64,000 bases of DNA from Winogradskyella psychrotolerans (GTDB lineage Bacteria > Bacteroidota > Bacteroidia > Flavobacteriales > Flavobacteriaceae), in NCBI RefSeq assembly GCF_018860545.1, contig NZ_JAHKPN010000026.1, positions 62,001 to 126,000 of the forward strand. Reading direction: 5' to 3'. Below are positions 53,138 through 60,573 of this stretch, piece by piece. The first letter of the stretch is position 1. The number at the start of each line of letters is the position of its first letter. The notes under the pieces are model-generated. The model saw only the letters and a list, made by a program, of their open reading frames with translations, had not been told where the DNA came from and did no database searches. The position numbers and the translations under genes are program-made.

Positions 53138-53980
53138 TTAGATTCTGTCGGGCCAATACAGTGGATGTTCTCCGCTAAATCCTAATTCAGGTAATTCATT
53201 TATTTGATTCATTTCTGTACTAGTCAGCTGAAAATCAAATAATTTTATATTGTCTTCAATCCGTTCATTGGTTGTCGACTTTGGGATTACAATAACGTCG
53301 TGCTGAATGATCCATCGCAGGCAAACCTTGGCTACAGATGTGTTGTGTGTATTAGCAATTTTCTTTAAGGTTTCGTTTTCAAAAACCTTTCCTCTAGCTA
53401 AAGGAGACCACGATTCAACAACAATATTTTGCTTTTTACAATAGTTAACTAAATCTTCTTGCCAGTAACCTGGATGAAACTCAATTTGATTTACGGCTGG
53501 TTTTACGTTGGCAGTTTTAAATAATGCTTCTAGGTGTTCTTTAAAAAAATTGCTGACACCTATAGATTTTATTTTTCCTTCTGCTTGTAATTCTTCCATA
53601 GCTTTCCAAGCGTTAGCATTTGCTTTTTGCCAATGGTCATAATTTTTAGCGTTAGCTGGCCAATGGATTAGATAAAGATCTATATAATCTAAATCCAATC
53701 TGTTTAGGGAATTTTCAAACTCCTGTTTAGCTTCGTCATAACTTAAGTGTTCACGCCATAATTTCGTGGTCACAAAAATTTTATCGCGCGCAATACCACT
53801 AGCTTTTATGCCTTTTCCAACAGCTACTTCATTTCCATAAATTGCCGCAGTATCAATTGATCTATAACCTTTTAATAGGGCATGTTTCACTGCGTCAATA
53901 CCTTCTTGTTCTGTGGCTTTAAAAGTTCCAAAACCTACAATAGGCATATAATTACCATCATTTAATTTAATGTTTTTCAT
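53138..53980 (-). CDS. Aldo/keto reductase
   Basis: A 280-residue AKR: MKNIKLNDGNYMPIVGFGTFK, DTAAIYGNEVAVGKGI (Asp and Tyr), TTKLW (Lys), LIHWP (His) give the catalytic tetrad, with IPKSTTNERIEDNIKLFDF for NADPH. It reduces aldehydes or diketones such as methylglyoxal. It is the last minus-strand gene downstream of the TonB receptor (54-bp gap). Confidence 0.93.
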   Translation of the reverse strand: MKNIKLNDGNYMPIVGFGTFKATEQEGIDAVKHALLKGYRSIDTAAIYGNEVAVGKGIKASGIARDKIFVTTKLWREHLSYDEAKQEFENSLNRLDLDYIDLYLIHWPANAKNYDHWQKANANAWKAMEELQAEGKIKSIGVSNFFKEHLEALFKTANVKPAVNQIEFHPGYWQEDLVNYCKKQNIVVESWSPLARGKVFENETLKKIANTHNTSVAKVCLRWIIQHDVIVIPKSTTNERIEDNIKLFDFQLTSTEMNQINELPELGFSGEHPLYWPDRI

Positions 53981-54034
53981 AAAATAAGCTTTAGTGTTTT
54001 TATTTATCGTTCTGTATGTTATAGGATACCAAAT

Positions 54035-56326
54035 CTAAATCGAATATGCAATTTTAAAACCACTAAACCAATTTCGTGGCATGCCAGGATAATAATATCG
54101 CGGTTCAGAATTGCCAAATCCAATGGCATTTATAAGCACAGACGATGCATAATGTTCATCTGTAAAATTATTGATTCCGGTGTTTATTTCAATGGAAAAA
54201 TGATTAGAAAGACCACTTCTATAGGATAATTTTGTGTTGAACACGGTATAGTCATCAGCGTATAAAGTGTTGGCATCGTTTAGCGGCATGTCTCCAACAT
54301 GTAGAAAATTAGTGTTTAAAACGAAATTTTTATAACCAAATTGAATACCGCCATTGACTTTGATATCGGGAACACCTGTTAATTGATGGCCAGAATAATC
54401 AGTTAGGTCATCTACAAAATCTATAAAACGATGGTTTGTAATTTCCGCATTTAAATAAGGAGAGAATAAAAATCCATTTTTAAATTTCTGTGTATATGAA
54501 GCAGATAATTCAATACCTTTATGTTCTGTTTTACCTGCATTACGACCAATATATTGATCATCTCCAACGCGGTCTGCCACCAATAAATTATCAATATCTA
54601 ATAAGTATGCAGTAAGCTGAAATCGCAGTTTTCTTTTAAATAAAAATAGTACACTTCCAATTTCATAATTAAAACCTGTTTCAGGCCCTAGGTCTGGATT
54701 AACAAGCCCTTCAGGCGTCAATGTTTCCTCAATAGAAGGATAATTAAAGCCTCTACTGATATTTGTAAAAGCGTTTATGTTTGATGTAAATTGGTATAAG
54801 ACATTCAAATTAGGTGCAATTATGGGATTAAAGTTACGATCCGCATTCTTATTGTTTTCACCAATGTTAAAGTCATCTTTAAATTCGTATTTAGTGGTGT
54901 TGACATTAATGCCTAATTGGGCTTTTAATTTTTTTGTAAAAGGTAGTGTTACGGTAGCAAAGGCATTAAGGTTCGTTCTGTGTTCTATATTATCGCTAAG
55001 TAATGCACCTTCTAAGCTGCCATTGTTAGCATTACTCTCGTAGAGATTTTCAATGGTTTTCCAATTATAATCGTCTTTATAAAGTTCTCCACCAAAACTA
55101 AGTTGAGCGGTTTGATTTAAGAATTTAAAATCTTTAGCAAAGAGTGTTCGCGCACCATAACCATTAGTATATTCATCTAAAATATTAAACGGTCGCGGTT
55201 CGTAATGATCGAGATAGTTGTAAAAAATGGCTGTGGTATTACTAAATTGATCCGAAAACCGATGTGTATAATAAAGTCCTATTAAGACCTGTTTGTTATC
55301 TTCAAAACCTTGTGCGGCATTCCATGTAAAGGCAGCTTGAGAAGGATCTTCATTAAATGCAGCTTCTCCTATGGAACTCGGTATTTGAGCATTATAATCT
55401 GTAAAGTTGATCAGCACTCCGATGTCATTTTTAGCATTAAATTTATAAGTTGAAGTCAGCAAAACGGCTTTTCGATTATAATTGCTGTTGTCACGAAATC
55501 CGTCTGTTTTTAAATGATCATAATTCAAGTTTATTGCTAATTTTTCATTTGCAGTAGCGACAGATACATTGTTTTTAATCAGTCCAAAACTCCCTACAGT
55601 AAGATTGCTCCTTATAAAGGTTTCTCCTTCTGAAGCTTGTTTTGAATTAAGTAATAAAGTACCTCCCAAATTGGTACCGTATGGCGTTGCTTTTGGCCCT
55701 TTTACAATTTCTAAACTGCCAATATCTTCAGGGTCAAAAGCTTCAATGGCTGTTTCACCAATACCATTTGTAATGGGTATGCCATTGAAATACGCGCGTA
55801 TTTTATTGGTGCCATAAAGTGTTCGAGAGCCCACACCTCTAATCACAATTCTGTTGGTGTTTAGGGCACCATTCTGAATATAAACTCCAGGAGTTTCGTT
55901 TAGAGCTGAAAACAAATCTACGGGACTATACTCAGCAAATTTTTGTGACGAAATTTTCGCTGTTGGAATTATAACCTGACTTTCTTTTTGATACGTTGAA
56001 GAGATGGTCACTTCCTCAAGATTTAAGGTGTTATCTAAAATATAGAGTTGGATTACGCTATTATTTTTCGATAAGCTCACGGTCTTAATATAATAGTTGG
56101 GGTGATTTAAGGTGATTTTTAAAGGTAGTTGATAGGTTTTAGGTAAAATAAAAACCCCTTGACTATTGGTGTTAGAAATCACCTTGTTATTAATAATTAT
56201 GTCAACACCAGATATGGCGACATTTGAGAAATTATTCACACGACCGCTGATATTTTGAGAATGTAAAGCGTTTATAAAACTACCTAAAAGTATTAGAATC
56301 AATAGTTTTAAAAAGGTAGATTTCAT
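54035..56326 (-). CDS. TonB-dependent outer-membrane receptor
   Basis: About 763 residues from the ATG at 56326 (MKSTFLKLLILILLGSFINA signal peptide). The open frame reaches 56401 but the added 25 residues precede the signal peptide and are rejected. Domains: CarboxypepD_reg-like (about 25-105), plug (about 120-235: SPVDLFSALNETPGVYIQNG, RIVIRGVGSRTLYGTNKIR, LEIVKGPKATPYGTNLGG), barrel to the end with C-terminal Phe-rich strand. The RGVGSRTLYGTNKI/YFNGIPITNG pattern resembles FecA-like and metal-citrate receptors. It lies downstream of folE and the VOC gene on the same strand as the zinc cluster, so it may carry zinc or another metal complex; this is inference. Confidence 0.9.
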   Translation of the reverse strand: MKSTFLKLLILILLGSFINALHSQNISGRVNNFSNVAISGVDIIINNKVISNTNSQGVFILPKTYQLPLKITLNHPNYYIKTVSLSKNNSVIQLYILDNTLNLEEVTISSTYQKESQVIIPTAKISSQKFAEYSPVDLFSALNETPGVYIQNGALNTNRIVIRGVGSRTLYGTNKIRAYFNGIPITNGIGETAIEAFDPEDIGSLEIVKGPKATPYGTNLGGTLLLNSKQASEGETFIRSNLTVGSFGLIKNNVSVATANEKLAINLNYDHLKTDGFRDNSNYNRKAVLLTSTYKFNAKNDIGVLINFTDYNAQIPSSIGEAAFNEDPSQAAFTWNAAQGFEDNKQVLIGLYYTHRFSDQFSNTTAIFYNYLDHYEPRPFNILDEYTNGYGARTLFAKDFKFLNQTAQLSFGGELYKDDYNWKTIENLYESNANNGSLEGALLSDNIEHRTNLNAFATVTLPFTKKLKAQLGINVNTTKYEFKDDFNIGENNKNADRNFNPIIAPNLNVLYQFTSNINAFTNISRGFNYPSIEETLTPEGLVNPDLGPETGFNYEIGSVLFLFKRKLRFQLTAYLLDIDNLLVADRVGDDQYIGRNAGKTEHKGIELSASYTQKFKNGFLFSPYLNAEITNHRFIDFVDDLTDYSGHQLTGVPDIKVNGGIQFGYKNFVLNTNFLHVGDMPLNDANTLYADDYTVFNTKLSYRSGLSNHFSIEINTGINNFTDEHYASSVLINAIGFGNSEPRYYYPGMPRNWFSGFKIAYSI

Positions 56327-56408
56327 GCTGGTGGTTATGATAGTTGATTTTAATAGGTTCGTAGAATTTTCATAAATAGCCTGACGGTATTCAGAAATCA
56401 TATAGGCT

Positions 56409-56783
56409 TTAAATATGTTGATCTACTAAAATAGCATTACCATCAGGATCCAATACCACAAAACTTGCAGGACCTGATGTTGCCGTTTCATCTATAGTGT
56501 TTGCAAAATTTAGGTCTTTTGTTTTTAAATGCTTTTGAATATCGCGGACATCATCAAAGTTTTTGAGTGTTTTGGCATCTTGGTCCCAACCAGGATTAAA
56601 CGTAAGTATATTATTTTCAAACATCCCTTGAAACAATCCTATAAGTGTGGATTCGTTTTTCATAATAAGGTAGTTCTGTTCTATATCTCCTCCAAAAACT
56701 GAAAATCCTAAAGTTTCGTAAAATGTTTTTGAGGCATTAATATCTTTAACGGCAAGGCTAATGGAAAATGCTCCTAATTTCAT
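56409..56783 (-). CDS. VOC family protein (glyoxalase/bleomycin resistance superfamily)
   Basis: About 124 residues from the ATG at 56783 (MKLGAFSISLAVKDINASKT), a better start than 56804. Beta-alpha-beta-beta-beta halves are visible: FYETLGFSVFGGD, LIGLFQGMFENN, FVVLDPDGNAILVDQH. The metal ligand pattern is not clear, so it may be a non-enzymatic ligand-binding or a lyase member. It lies 105 nt after folE and 82 nt before the TonB receptor. Confidence 0.85.
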   Translation of the reverse strand: MKLGAFSISLAVKDINASKTFYETLGFSVFGGDIEQNYLIMKNESTLIGLFQGMFENNILTFNPGWDQDAKTLKNFDDVRDIQKHLKTKDLNFANTIDETATSGPASFVVLDPDGNAILVDQHI

Positions 56784-56888
56784 GTAGTTTATCTTTAAAT
56801 GCAAATTAAAGATAGTGAAAATTTGTGTCTAGGTCATTGTTAGTATCTTCTCTATAAATGTTAATTCCTTATTGTAACAATCGTTCTA

Positions 56889-57557
56889 TTATTTTGGTGA
56901 GATTATACTTAAAAATTCATTTCGAATTTCGGGTTCTGAAAAGCGGCCACCATACTCATAAGTTGTCGTGAAACTACTTTGGTCTTTTATGCCTCTTGAA
57001 GAGACGCAAAGGTGTTTGGCTGTTACAGAAACAATGACATCTTTGGTGTCTAAGACGTCTTGCAAATCATTTAAAACTTGTAGCACTAGTCGTTCTTGCA
57101 CTTGTGGTCGTCGTGAATAATAATCGACTAAACGATTAATTTTAGATAAGCCAATAACTTTATCTTTAGGGATGTAAGCTACATTGGCATGTCCTACAAT
57201 GGGAAGAAAATGATGTTCGCAAGCAGAATCTATGGTGATATTCTGCTCCACCAACATTTTTTTGTAGCCATATTTATTTTCAAAGGTGGAAAGTTTAGGT
57301 TTATTCTCAGGATTTAAGCCGTAAAAGAGTTCCTTTACATACATTTTTGCTACACGATATGGTGTGCCCGATAAGCTATCATCTGTTAAATCTAATCCCA
57401 TTTCATGCATTATCATTTTGAAATGATGTTGAATGTTTATTATTTTTTCCTCATCAGATTTTTCAAAAGCATCTTCGCGTAATGGTTTTTTTATACTTGA
57501 AGAAAAATGATGGTCGCCTTCTATTTCAATTTGATTTTTAGTTAAATGCTTTTCCAT
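56889..57557 (-). CDS. folE: GTP cyclohydrolase I (FolE, zinc-dependent type IA)
   Basis: About 222 residues from the ATG at 57557 (MEKHLTKNQIEIEGDHHF); the longer frame to 57605 would overlap the MerC-like gene and is not preferred. The zinc site is intact: Cys113 and His116 in SACEHHFLPIVGH and Cys184 in KHLCVSSRG. GTP-binding residues VGHANVAYIPKDKVIGLSK are present. It makes 7,8-dihydroneopterin triphosphate for folate and queuosine-type pterins. It lies 10 nt after merC-like and is in the same operon as a COG0523 GTPase. Confidence 0.94.
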   Translation of the reverse strand: MEKHLTKNQIEIEGDHHFSSSIKKPLREDAFEKSDEEKIINIQHHFKMIMHEMGLDLTDDSLSGTPYRVAKMYVKELFYGLNPENKPKLSTFENKYGYKKMLVEQNITIDSACEHHFLPIVGHANVAYIPKDKVIGLSKINRLVDYYSRRPQVQERLVLQVLNDLQDVLDTKDVIVSVTAKHLCVSSRGIKDQSSFTTTYEYGGRFSEPEIRNEFLSIISPK

Positions 57558-57567
57558 AATTTCTTTA

Positions 57568-57918
57568 TTATTTATTGCAATACCGCATATTATATAAATG
57601 CCCAAGAATAATTAAACCTGAAAAAAGAAACATCGTGTATTCAAAAACTTCGGCTTGGTTTTCTAATAGCATGGAAATAAAAAAGCCTATAAAAGCTAGC
57701 CATAAAAAGATGCTAATAGGTTTTAAAAAACGGCCGTTAGTGGCTTTATATATGGAAACAAAAGCAATGGCAATAAATAAGTAAGCTATAATAGGATTGC
57801 TTATAAATCCCATACCTAAGCTGAGCAATGCAGGCACAGCCAAACAATGTATAATGCATAAAATAGCACTAATTGCTCCTAATTTATCTGCCCAATATAT
57901 TTTTTTTGTTTGAATCAT
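57568..57918 (-). CDS. MerC-family membrane protein
   Basis: A 116-residue membrane protein with four hydrophobic segments and the MerC-type CxxxC pair in transmembrane segment 1 (LCIIHC, Cys21 and Cys25), ending MRYCNK. MerC proteins import mercuric ions; in a cluster with a COG0523 GTPase and FolE the likelier cargo is another divalent metal such as zinc. This is inference. It begins 45 nt after the GTPase stop and is followed 10 nt later by folE. Confidence 0.85.
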   Translation of the reverse strand: MIQTKKIYWADKLGAISAILCIIHCLAVPALLSLGMGFISNPIIAYLFIAIAFVSIYKATNGRFLKPISIFLWLAFIGFFISMLLENQAEVFEYTMFLFSGLIILGHLYNMRYCNK

Positions 57919-57963
57919 TTTGTTTGTAATTTTTTATTCTAAGTGTTTTAATTTTAAGTATCC

Positions 57964-59190
57964 TTAAACTCCTAAAGGATAGGCTCTTTCTACAGGCCAA
58001 TTATCTTGAAACCCTTTTTCCCAATCTATAGACTCAAGTTCTGCTGCAGTTAGTAGGCAACTTTCTAATTGTTTTCTAATTAATGATTCGTCTAAATCTT
58101 GACCAATAAAGACAATCTCATTTTTGCGGTCGCCAAATACGCTGTGCCAATCGGCTTCAATAATTTGTTGGTTTTCAAGAAATGCAATTTGGTCTATCCG
58201 CTCTTGAAATGTCATGCTGATCCACCAAACGCCTGCACTGTCTGCTCTTAGCGATCCACCAGCTTGTCCCCAAACCAATGCTTGGTCTGGTCTAGAGGCT
58301 ATCCAAAACAATCCTTTACTTCGTAATATGTTTTGAGGAAATTGGTGCTGAGCATACTTCCAAAAACGCTCTGGATGAAAGGGTCTTTTGGTTCTAAAAA
58401 CAAATGAGCCAATACCGTATTCTTCCGTTTCTGGTGTGTGTGCATCTTTCTTTAATTCTTCAATCCAACCAGCACTTTCTTCGGCGTCTTCAAAATTGAA
58501 GAGTTTGGTATTTAAAATTTCACCTGGATTCACTTTACTGAAAGAAGATTCTATAATTTTAGCAGTAGGATTTAACTTCTGAATCGTAGCTTTTAAAATG
58601 CCTAAATGTTCTTTTGAAACTAAATCGGTCTTATTAAGTATAATGACATTACAAAACTCAATTTGGTCGGTCAATAAATTTACAATGGTTCTAAAATCAT
58701 TATCTATATCTGTAAGTTCGCGATCTACTAAACGTTCTGGACTTCCGAAATCCTTAAAGAAATTAAAGGCGTCTACTACGGTAACCATCGTATCTACATA
58801 GCTAAATCTAGATAAGTCTATATTGTTTTCTTCGTCTATAAATGAGAAGGTTTGCGCCACAGGTACGGGTTCGCTAATACCTGTACTTTCAATGAGCAAA
58901 TAATCAAAGCGGTTTTCTTTGGCAAGTTTTTCAACTTCAATCATTAAATCTTCACGCAACGTACAGCAAATGCAACCATTGCTCATTTCTACGAGTGTTT
59001 CTTCAGTTCTAGACAATACATTTTCACTGTTAACCAAATTGGCGTCAACATTAACTTCGCTCATGTCATTGACAATAACGGCAACTTTTAGGCCTTCTTT
59101 ATTGTATAAAATATGATTTAATAAGGTGGTTTTGCCAGCGCCTAAAAAGCCGCTCAATACGGTTACTGGAAGTTTTTTTATAGTATTCAT
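57964..59190 (-). CDS. COG0523 GTPase, CobW/ZagA/ZigA-type zinc metallochaperone
   Basis: The 408-residue protein has the P-loop GFLGAGKTT (14-22), the metal-binding CxCC of the COG0523 family at Cys73, Cys75 and Cys76 ([11 protein letters not shown]), ESTGISEP and NKTD nucleotide-binding motifs, and a C-terminal CobW_C domain (about 265-400, [14 protein letters not shown]). This is the low-zinc subgroup (ZigA, YciC/ZagA), in which the GTPase delivers zinc to client enzymes, one of which in Bacillus is the type IA GTP cyclohydrolase I. First gene of the GTPase-MerC-FolE operon, divergent from a Fur-family regulator with two palindromes between. Confidence 0.93.
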   Translation of the reverse strand: MNTIKKLPVTVLSGFLGAGKTTLLNHILYNKEGLKVAVIVNDMSEVNVDANLVNSENVLSRTEETLVEMSNGCICCTLREDLMIEVEKLAKENRFDYLLIESTGISEPVPVAQTFSFIDEENNIDLSRFSYVDTMVTVVDAFNFFKDFGSPERLVDRELTDIDNDFRTIVNLLTDQIEFCNVIILNKTDLVSKEHLGILKATIQKLNPTAKIIESSFSKVNPGEILNTKLFNFEDAEESAGWIEELKKDAHTPETEEYGIGSFVFRTKRPFHPERFWKYAQHQFPQNILRSKGLFWIASRPDQALVWGQAGGSLRADSAGVWWISMTFQERIDQIAFLENQQIIEADWHSVFGDRKNEIVFIGQDLDESLIRKQLESCLLTAAELESIDWEKGFQDNWPVERAYPLGV

Positions 59191-59280
59191 TATAAAGTGT
59201 GATGTTGTGTTTGTGCAGAACGTTCTCTTTTAAATGACTTACTAACATCTTGTGTTTGTATCATCAAATTACTGTTGTTA

Positions 59281-59297
59281 ATGCAACTAAGTTGCGA
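59281..59297. promoter_or_regulatory. Putative Fur/Zur box 1
   Basis: TGCAACTAAGTTGCG (59282-59296) is a 7-1-7-type palindrome (GCAAC-TAA-GTTGC perfect). It matches box 2 (TGCAACTTAATTGCA) at 12 of 15 positions. It lies 91 nt upstream of the GTPase start codon and 40 nt from box 2. Confidence 0.65.
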
Positions 59298-59311
59298 AAC
59301 TATAATATTTG

Positions 59312-59344
59312 TTTTGTAATTGCAACTTAATTGCATTAAATTTG
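59312..59344 (+). promoter_or_regulatory. Promoter of the Fur-family regulator gene, with box 2 in the spacer
   Basis: TTTTG (59312-59316), 20-nt spacer, TAAATTTG (59337-59344) fits the Bacteroidota promoter. The ATG at 59349 lies 4 nt past the -7 element, so the transcript is probably leaderless or nearly so. Box 2 (59321-59335) occupies the spacer. Confidence 0.7.
59321..59335. promoter_or_regulatory. Putative Fur/Zur box 2
   Basis: TGCAACTTAATTGCA, with TGCAA / TTGCA perfect arms. Binding here would cover the RNA polymerase site between -33 and -7, giving negative autoregulation of the regulator. Confidence 0.65.
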
Positions 59345-59348
59345 TTTT

Positions 59349-59729
59349 ATGGGAATTGTAAGAAAAACTAAATCTGTAACCACAGTATTACAAATTTTTG
59401 AAGAAAATCAAGAGGCTAAATCGGTTGTAAATCTTATCGAACTTGTTAAGGATAAGATGAATAAAACAACTGTGTATCGTATTTTAGATAGGCTTGAGCA
59501 AGATGGAATTATTCATTCCTTTAATGGAAAAGATGGTTTAAAATGGTATGCGAAGTGTAAAGGCTGTTCTGCTGAACATCATACAGATAAACATCCACAT
59601 TTTCAGTGTACGGAATGTGATAAAGTTGAATGTTTATCTGTAGATATTAAAATTCCGACGATAAAAAATCATAAAGTAGAGTCTACTGATATTCTATTGA
59701 CCGGACGCTGTGAGGTTTGCAGTGTCTGA
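59349..59729 (+). CDS. Fur family transcriptional regulator (probable Zur)
   Basis: The 126-residue protein has the winged-helix N-terminus (VTTVLQIFEEN, NKTTVYRILDRLEQDGII) and a C-terminal metal-binding dimerisation domain. Two CxxC pairs at Cys87/90 and Cys121/124 form the structural zinc site, and further ligands lie at Cys70, Cys73, His77, His78, His82, His84 and Cys95. The neighbours (COG0523 GTPase, MerC, FolE) point to zinc, so Zur is the likeliest of Zur, Fur and PerR. It is divergent from the operon and has a palindrome in its own promoter. Confidence 0.85.
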   Translation: MGIVRKTKSVTTVLQIFEENQEAKSVVNLIELVKDKMNKTTVYRILDRLEQDGIIHSFNGKDGLKWYAKCKGCSAEHHTDKHPHFQCTECDKVECLSVDIKIPTIKNHKVESTDILLTGRCEVCSV

Positions 59730-59851
59730 GTGTAGTTGAAATCTCTTCGGTATACTATCGGCTCATTATTTATGATGATTCTATGATAAGTTAATAAGAC
59801 TAAATCCTAAAGTTCTTTTTATAATTTATGCTTTTTAGTGTAAAGCATAGA

Positions 59852-60502
59852 TTAGCCTAATTTTTTAAGCGCATCAATAATTTCATCTGGTTCAGAGCGT
59901 GTCCTATAATCTACATTAACGTAATTCCATTTTATAATACCATCCGTATCTACAATAAATGTAGCAGGAATCGGTAAAACATTAGCATTGCCATTATTAA
60001 TTTTCTTTAAATCGAGTCCTCGATCAACGCGCATATGCTCCATTAAAAATTCTGGAACTTCCCAAGCCACACCATATTGTGAAGCTATCTTTGCGTCTTG
60101 GTCAGATAACACTGTAAATGCCATGGTGTTGATTTCATTTTCCGTTAAAGAATCATCCGGCACTTCTGGACTAATAGCCACTAATGTAGTACCTAAATCT
60201 TCAATATCACTTAGTTTCGCTTGCAATGCTCTTAATTGTAAGTTGCAATATGGACACCAGCTACCACGATAAAAAGTGACTACAACAGGGCCTTTTTTTA
60301 GTAAACCAGACAAAGAAATGAGTTGTCCTTTTGGGTTTGGTAATTCAAAATCGATTGCCTTATCTCCAATTTTTAAGGCATCTTTTCCTTCTTCAAAGGC
60401 TTTAGCTTTCTCTATAACAGCATCAACACCTTGCATAAATTCAGGTTTTGCGTTTCGTCCTGCTGCAATTTTAGCGTCGGTTTGTTCTTTTAGTGTTTTC
60501 AT
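59852..60502 (-). CDS. Peroxiredoxin-like family protein (AhpC/TSA-type)
   Basis: A 216-residue thioredoxin-fold protein with the catalytic region FYRGSWCPYCNLQLRALQ: Cys83 and Cys86 form a CxxC instead of the single peroxidatic Cys of typical AhpC. This fits the AhpC-TSA_2-like or peroxiredoxin-like group. The N-terminus is charged and lacks a signal. It likely reduces peroxides in the cytoplasm. Divergent from nothing; it ends convergently with the Fur-family gene. Confidence 0.9.
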   Translation of the reverse strand: MKTLKEQTDAKIAAGRNAKPEFMQGVDAVIEKAKAFEEGKDALKIGDKAIDFELPNPKGQLISLSGLLKKGPVVVTFYRGSWCPYCNLQLRALQAKLSDIEDLGTTLVAISPEVPDDSLTENEINTMAFTVLSDQDAKIASQYGVAWEVPEFLMEHMRVDRGLDLKKINNGNANVLPIPATFIVDTDGIIKWNYVNVDYRTRSEPDEIIDALKKLG

Positions 60503-60573
60503 TTTATGTTTTTAATATATAGTAATTTTTAAATTATCGACTAAAATTCAATTTAGCCATAATCGATTACCTA

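Noticed and set aside
56871..56881. ATTGTAACAAT palindrome before the VOC gene
   Set aside because: Only 11 bp, AT-rich and unlike the TGCAAC palindromes; expected by chance in this composition.
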